16,637 nucleotides of DNA from JAMOBE01 sp039908285. Lineage in GTDB: Bacteria; Pseudomonadota; Alphaproteobacteria; Rhodospirillales; Rhodospirillaceae. The DNA lies in NCBI GenBank assembly GCA_039908285.1, contig JAMOBE010000082.1, forward strand, positions 1 to 16,637, in the 5' to 3' direction. A program made the translations under genes and the position numbers. This document shows, piece by piece, positions 12,865 through 16,637 of the stretch. Positions within the stretch are counted from its first letter, which is position 1. Every line of letters starts with the position of its first letter. Under the pieces are notes generated by a model. It had not been told where the DNA came from, did no database searches, and saw nothing but the letters and a program-made list of their open reading frames with translations.

Positions 12865-13914
12865 ATGGCCGAGCGCGGGGATCGTCTGGTGGGCGGGGAA
12901 CGGCAGTCGGGGGACGTGGACGCGCACATGCGTCCGCAGACCCTGGCCGAGTTCATCGGCCAGCGGGCGGTGTGCGACAACCTGCGGGTGTTCGTGACCG
13001 CGGCGCGCGAGCGCGGCGAGGCCATGGACCACGTGCTGCTGTCGGGACCGCCGGGCCTCGGCAAGACCACCCTGTCGCAGATCGTCGCCCGGGAGCTTGG
13101 CGTCGGCTTTCGGGCCACGTCGGGTCCGATGATCCAGCGGGCAGGCGACCTGGCCGCCATCCTGACCAATCTCGAGAACCGCGACGTCCTGTTCATCGAC
13201 GAGATCCACCGCCTCAGCCCGCAGATCGAGGAGGTGCTCTATTCGGCGATGGAGGACTTCCAGCTCGACCTGATCATCGGCGAGGGGCCGGCGGCGCGCT
13301 CGGTGCGCATCGACCTGCAGCCCTTCACCCTGGTGGGGGCCACCACCCGCACCGGCCTGTTGACCACGCCGCTGCGGGACCGCTTCGGCATTCCCCTGCG
13401 GCTCGACTTCTACTCGACCGAGGATCTGGAGCTGGTGGTGCGACGCGGCGCGCGGGTCTTGAGCTTCGATCTGGCCGCCGCCGGAGCGCGCGAGATTGCC
13501 CGTCGGGCGCGGGGCACTCCACGGGTGGCGGGGCGGCTCCTGCGGCGGGTGCGGGACTTCGCCGCGGTGGACGGAGTGAGCCCGGTGGACGCCACCGCCG
13601 CCGATGCCGCCCTGCGGCGGCTTGACGTGGACGACCTCGGACTCGATTCCCTCGATCGGCGCTATATGCGCTGCATCGCCGACAATTACGGCGGCGGGCC
13701 GGTCGGGGTGGAGACCCTGGCCGCCGCCCTGGCCGAGGAACGGGACACCCTGGACGAGGTGGTGGAGCCGTTCCTGCTGCAGCTTGGTCTGTTGCAGCGG
13801 ACACCGCGTGGGCGCGTCCTGTCGGAGAGCGGCTTCCGCCACCTCGGGCTGATGCCGCCCAGCCGGCCGGTGCAGCTCCAGCTCCTCGCGGGCGGGGGGG
13901 ATGGCGATGGCTGA
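12865..13914 (+). CDS. ruvB: Holliday junction branch migration ATPase RuvB
   Basis: An AAA+ motor of 349 residues that drives branch migration with RuvA. The Walker A motif GPPGLGKTT is at 61-69, Walker B LFIDEIH at 109-115, sensor 1 falls in LVGATTRTG, and the arginine-finger region is LRDRFGIPLRL (170-180). A C-terminal winged-helix domain follows (RYMRCIADNYGGGPVGVETLAAAL, and LLQRTPRGR before the end). RPQTLAEFIGQ near the N-terminus is the usual family opening. The start is ATG 12865, five bases after ruvA. The last 14 bases overlap ybgC, linking recombination repair and Tol-Pal genes in one transcript. Confidence 0.97.
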   Translation: MAERGDRLVGGERQSGDVDAHMRPQTLAEFIGQRAVCDNLRVFVTAARERGEAMDHVLLSGPPGLGKTTLSQIVARELGVGFRATSGPMIQRAGDLAAILTNLENRDVLFIDEIHRLSPQIEEVLYSAMEDFQLDLIIGEGPAARSVRIDLQPFTLVGATTRTGLLTTPLRDRFGIPLRLDFYSTEDLELVVRRGARVLSFDLAAAGAREIARRARGTPRVAGRLLRRVRDFAAVDGVSPVDATAADAALRRLDVDDLGLDSLDRRYMRCIADNYGGGPVGVETLAAALAEERDTLDEVVEPFLLQLGLLQRTPRGRVLSESGFRHLGLMPPSRPVQLQLLAGGGDGDG

Positions 13915-14362
13915 GCCCGGGTCCGGGGTCGTGCGGGGGGGCGTGCACGTCTTCCCCCTGCGGGTCTACGTCGAGGACACCGACGCCGCCGGCGTGGTGT
14001 ACTACATGAACTATCTGCGCTACACAGAGCGGGCGCGAACCGAGATGATGCGTCTGGCCGGCCACCGCCACAGCAGCCTGATGGCCGGCGAGGCTGGCTT
14101 TCCGCTGGCCCTGGCCGTGCGCCGCTGCGAGAGCGACTATCTCTCGCCGGCGCGTCTTGACGATGCGCTCGAGGTTCACAGCCGGCTGGTCGCCCTTGGT
14201 GGCGCGTCCATGGAGTTCGACCAGGCGGTGGTGCGGGACGAGGAGCCGATCATGCGCTGCCGGGTGCGGATCGCCTGCATTCGGCTCGATACCGGCCGGC
14301 CGGCCCGGATCCCCCGGGAGGTTCGGGAGACGCTGAAGATTTTCGTCAGCGAGGTACAGTAA
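13901..14362 (+). CDS. ybgC: Tol-Pal system-associated acyl-CoA thioesterase
   Basis: A hot-dog-fold thioesterase of the 4HBT family (153 residues). The active-site segment VYVEDTDAAGVVYYMNYLRYTERART carries the catalytic aspartate D28, equivalent to D18 of E. coli YbgC. ESDYLSPARLDDALEVHSRL is the second conserved strand. YbgC hydrolyses acyl-CoA thioesters and is encoded at the head of tol-pal operons, where a role in phospholipid metabolism has been proposed. The start may be ATG 13901 or ATG 13907; both overlap the end of ruvB. The stop TAA at 14360-14362 lies in the first unit of an 18-bp duplication, and tolQ starts about 20 bases later. Confidence 0.93.
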   Translation: MAMAEPGSGVVRGGVHVFPLRVYVEDTDAAGVVYYMNYLRYTERARTEMMRLAGHRHSSLMAGEAGFPLALAVRRCESDYLSPARLDDALEVHSRLVALGGASMEFDQAVVRDEEPIMRCRVRIACIRLDTGRPARIPREVRETLKIFVSEVQ

Positions 14363-14382
14363 GTTAACGAGGTACGGTAAGT
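14350..14382 (+). repeat. Tandem duplication of 18 bp at the ybgC-tolQ junction
   Basis: CGAGGTACAGTAAGT (14350-14364) recurs as CGAGGTACGGTAAGT (14368-14382) with one mismatch, an 18-base period. Each copy contains an in-frame TAA for ybgC (14360-14362 and 14378-14380). The second GAGG (14369-14372) is positioned as the tolQ ribosome site. Confidence 0.85.
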
Positions 14383-14383
14383 G

Positions 14384-15112
14384 ATGGAGACGCAACTCGT
14401 GGAGACGGTGGCTCTCGGGGGAACGGCAGCGGCGGTGGACCTGTCCATGTGGGCACTGTTCATGCGCGCCGATCTTATCGTCAAGGCGGTGATCATGCTT
14501 CTGATGGCCGCGTCGCTGTGGTCGTGGGGCATCATCTTCGACAAGGTGATCCGCATGCGCCGGCTCAACGCCCGCGCCGATCAGTTCGAGGAGAGCTTCT
14601 GGTCGGGCGGCTCGCTCGACGATCTCTATGACCGGATCGGCAGCCGGCCCCTCGATCCCATGTCCTCGGTCTTCGTCGCCGCCATGCGCGAGTGGCGGCG
14701 GGCGACGGCCAAGGGGGTGACGCGGGATGCGGGACGAGCCAGCCTGCCGCAGCGCATCGATCGGGTCATGCAGGTGGCGCTGGGGCGCGAACTGGACCAG
14801 CTCGAGCGGCGGGTGGGCTTCCTGGCCTCCACCGGCTCGGTGGCGCCGTTCATCGGGCTGTTCGGCACGGTGTGGGGCATCATGAACAGCTTCCACGCCA
14901 TCGGCATGTCGAAGAACACCAGTCTCGCCGTGGTGGCCCCCGGCATCGCCGAGGCCCTGTTCGCGACGGCCCTCGGCCTGGTGGCCGCCATCCCGGCGGT
15001 GATCGCCTACAACAAGCTGTCCACCGACATCGACCGCTACGCCAAGCGGCTGGAGGCCTTCTCGGGCGAGTTCGGCGCCATCCTGTCGCGCCAGCTCGAA
15101 GAGCGGGGCTGA
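14384..15112 (+). CDS. tolQ: Tol-Pal system inner-membrane proton channel subunit TolQ
   Basis: A MotA/TolQ/ExbB-family protein of 242 residues. Three membrane segments are visible, about 31-53, 145-168 and 181-209, with a large cytoplasmic loop between the first two. The conserved family block runs LASTGSVAPFIGLFGTVWGIMNSF and then VAPGIAEALFATALGLVAAIPAV. TolQ with TolR uses the proton motive force to move TolA, which reaches to Pal and the outer membrane, mainly during cell constriction. ATG 14384 is taken as start; a GTG directly before it (14381) is equally near the GAGG site (14369-14372). The stop is five bases before tolR. Confidence 0.96.
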   Translation: METQLVETVALGGTAAAVDLSMWALFMRADLIVKAVIMLLMAASLWSWGIIFDKVIRMRRLNARADQFEESFWSGGSLDDLYDRIGSRPLDPMSSVFVAAMREWRRATAKGVTRDAGRASLPQRIDRVMQVALGRELDQLERRVGFLASTGSVAPFIGLFGTVWGIMNSFHAIGMSKNTSLAVVAPGIAEALFATALGLVAAIPAVIAYNKLSTDIDRYAKRLEAFSGEFGAILSRQLEERG

Positions 15113-15117
15113 CCGCC

Positions 15118-15594
<477 letters not shown>

Positions 15595-15600
15595 GCGCGA

Positions 15601-16539
15601 ATGGGCATGCCCTTTCTCTATTCCGTGATTCTGCATCTGGCGATCCTGCTGCTCGCCTGGCTGGGGCTGCCCGACTTCCTGCGGCCGAAGCCGGTCATCG
15701 ACGAACCGATCGCGGTGGAGATCGTCGACTTCAAGGCACTGAAGGTGGCGGAGAAGACCAACCTGCCCCCGACGGTGGTCAAGCCGACCGAGGAACCGAA
15801 GCCCGAGCCGCCGAAACCCGAGCCCAAGCCCGAGCCGCCCAAGCCCGAGCCCAAGCACGAGCCGGAGCCGGTCAAGCCACCGCCGCCGCCACCGCCTCCT
15901 CCGCCACCACCCCCTCCGCCGCCGCCCGAGCCGGCCCCAAAGCCCGAGCCTCGGCCCGAGCCGAAAAAGCCCGAGCCCCGGCCGGAGGAGGCCAAGGTGA
16001 CGCCGCCAAAGCCCGACGTGAAGCCGCCGGAGAAGACGCCGCAAAAGCCGCGGCCGGACGACTTCAACTCGCTGCTGAAGTCGGTGGAGAAGCTGGCGCC
16101 GACCCGCAAGGACACCGAGACCGACAAGAAGGCCAAGGCCAAGCCGCCGCCCCCGCCGCCCAGCGACGAGTTCGCGAAGACGCTGGCCGGCCTCGCCGCC
16201 TCGGGTCCCACGTCCAACATGGACGCGCCGATGACGCTGTCGGAAATCGACGCCATCCGCGCCCAGATCGAGCGCTGCTGGAACGTGCCGGCCGGAGCCC
16301 GCGACGCCCGCGACCTCGTCGTCGAGATCAGGGTCCAGTTCGCCCAGGATGGCCGGGTCGTGCGGGCCGAAATCGTGCAGGACGCCCGGCTGTCCAGCGA
16401 CTCCTTCTATCTGGCCGCCGCCGAGAGCGCCAAGCGGGCCGTCCATACGTGCAGCCCCATCCAGGCGCCGCCGACCAAGTACGAGCGCTGGCGTGAAGTC
16501 AGGCTAAAGTTCAACCCCAAGGAAATGGCCGGCCGCTAA
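15601..16539 (+). CDS. tolA: Cell envelope integrity protein TolA (TonB-like, proline-rich)
   Basis: A 312-residue protein. A short cytoplasmic N-terminus is followed by one membrane anchor (about 5-24). The long periplasmic region (about 60-200) is rich in Lys-Pro and Glu-Pro and includes 17 consecutive prolines at 93-109, plus a later run of six. The C-terminal domain starts near SEIDAIRAQIERCWNVPAG and contains VVEIRVQFAQDGRV; two cysteines (ERCW and HTCSP) could form the disulfide known from the C-terminal domain of E. coli TolA. The spacer differs from the Ala/Lys/Glu helical spacer of enterobacterial TolA and looks like an extended polyproline rod, as in TonB. Position after tolQ-tolR identifies it as TolA. 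ATG 15601 is preferred over ATG 15607 because AAGGGGAG is nearer. tolB is not in the window. Confidence 0.92.
   Translation: MGMPFLYSVILHLAILLLAWLGLPDFLRPKPVIDEPIAVEIVDFKALKVAEKTNLPPTVVKPTEEPKPEPPKPEPKPEPPKPEPKHEPEPVKPPPPPPPPPPPPPPPPPEPAPKPEPRPEPKKPEPRPEEAKVTPPKPDVKPPEKTPQKPRPDDFNSLLKSVEKLAPTRKDTETDKKAKAKPPPPPPSDEFAKTLAGLAASGPTSNMDAPMTLSEIDAIRAQIERCWNVPAGARDARDLVVEIRVQFAQDGRVVRAEIVQDARLSSDSFYLAAAESAKRAVHTCSPIQAPPTKYERWREVRLKFNPKEMAGR
15799..15852 (+). repeat. 27-bp tandem repeat in the tolA spacer
   Basis: Bases 15799-15825 and 15826-15852 differ at two positions, and both encode KPEPPKPEP. They precede the proline run and suggest that the rod length changes by repeat expansion. Confidence 0.8.
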
Positions 16540-16554
16540 TGGGCAATCGGCCGG
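16529..16554. terminator. Inverted repeat across the tolA stop codon
   Basis: CCGGCCG (16529-16535) and CGGCCGG (16548-16554) form a 7-bp stem with a 12-base loop containing the stop codon. There is no T-run, so Rho-independent termination is doubtful; it may also modulate the distance to the next gene. Confidence 0.3.
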
Positions 16555-16602
16555 GGGCAGTCAAGGGAATGAAAGCATGAACGGCACTTCTCATAACTCA
16601 CT

Positions 16603-16637
16603 CCCTCTCCCCCTTGAGGGGGAGAGGGCCGGGGTGA
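16603..16637. repeat. REP-like G/C palindrome, copy 4 (cut by window end)
   Basis: CCCTCTCCCCC (16603-16613), loop TTGA, GGGGGAGAGGG (16618-16628), then CCGGGGTGA to the window end. The last 20 bases equal the reverse complement of part of copy 3. It lies 63 bases after tolA. No gene is supported in 16540-16637. Confidence 0.85.

Noticed and set aside
16577..16637. Small reading frame starting at ATG 16577
   Set aside because: It runs directly into the REP-like repeat, lacks a good ribosome site and encodes repeat-derived residues.

Overview
The window reads as GC-rich alphaproteobacterial chromosome, most likely from the Rhodospirillales (Magnetospirillum/Rhodospirillum-like). This is an inference from the gene order yebC-ruvC-ruvA-ruvB-ybgC-tolQ-tolR-tolA, a DUF3035 (BamF-type) lipoprotein followed by an M16 peptidase, a receiver protein with an FFGPDRRR-type tail, and the strong GC bias at third codon positions. 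It is almost entirely coding; no gene-free stretch exceeds 300 bases. The content is mainly housekeeping and I do not see a clear new multi-gene system. The least explained parts are one 471-aa protein of unknown family, one exported protein with an HExxH motif, and a family of G/C-rich palindromic repeats sitting between operons.

Layout. 1-586: C-terminal end of an RTX (type I secreted, calcium-binding) protein with 54-bp tandem repeats and a His/Asp-rich insert. 642-1202 (-): HNH endonuclease, divergent from gluQ (1284-2207, +), which modifies tRNA-Asp. gluQ runs into the 3' end of a response regulator (2173-2712, -), itself downstream of a short-chain dehydrogenase (2768-3445, -). 3571-4986 (+): unknown alpha-rich cytoplasmic protein. 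5068-5154 (-): tRNA-Leu(GAG). 5266-7531 (+): lipB coupled to a CPA2-type cation/proton antiporter that probably starts at a CTG codon. 7539-8213 (-): exported HEAEH protein. 8476-10525 (+): DUF3035 lipoprotein and zinc peptidase of family M16.

10708-16539 (+) is one long block. YebC (translation/transcription-associated factor) is followed by the RuvABC Holliday-junction resolution machinery, then the thioesterase YbgC and the inner-membrane part of the Tol-Pal system (TolQ, TolR, TolA). Genes in this block overlap or are separated by a few bases, except that a pair of head-to-head palindromic repeats separates yebC from ruvC. The window ends in another copy of the repeat just after tolA, where tolB would normally be expected.

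Intergenic signals include three promoter-like pairs (before gluQ, before the tRNA, before the DUF3035 gene), several hairpins, and four copies of a REP-like palindrome (core CCCTCTCCCCC / GGGGGAGAGGG). All functional assignments rest on motifs and gene order read by eye; no database search was possible.
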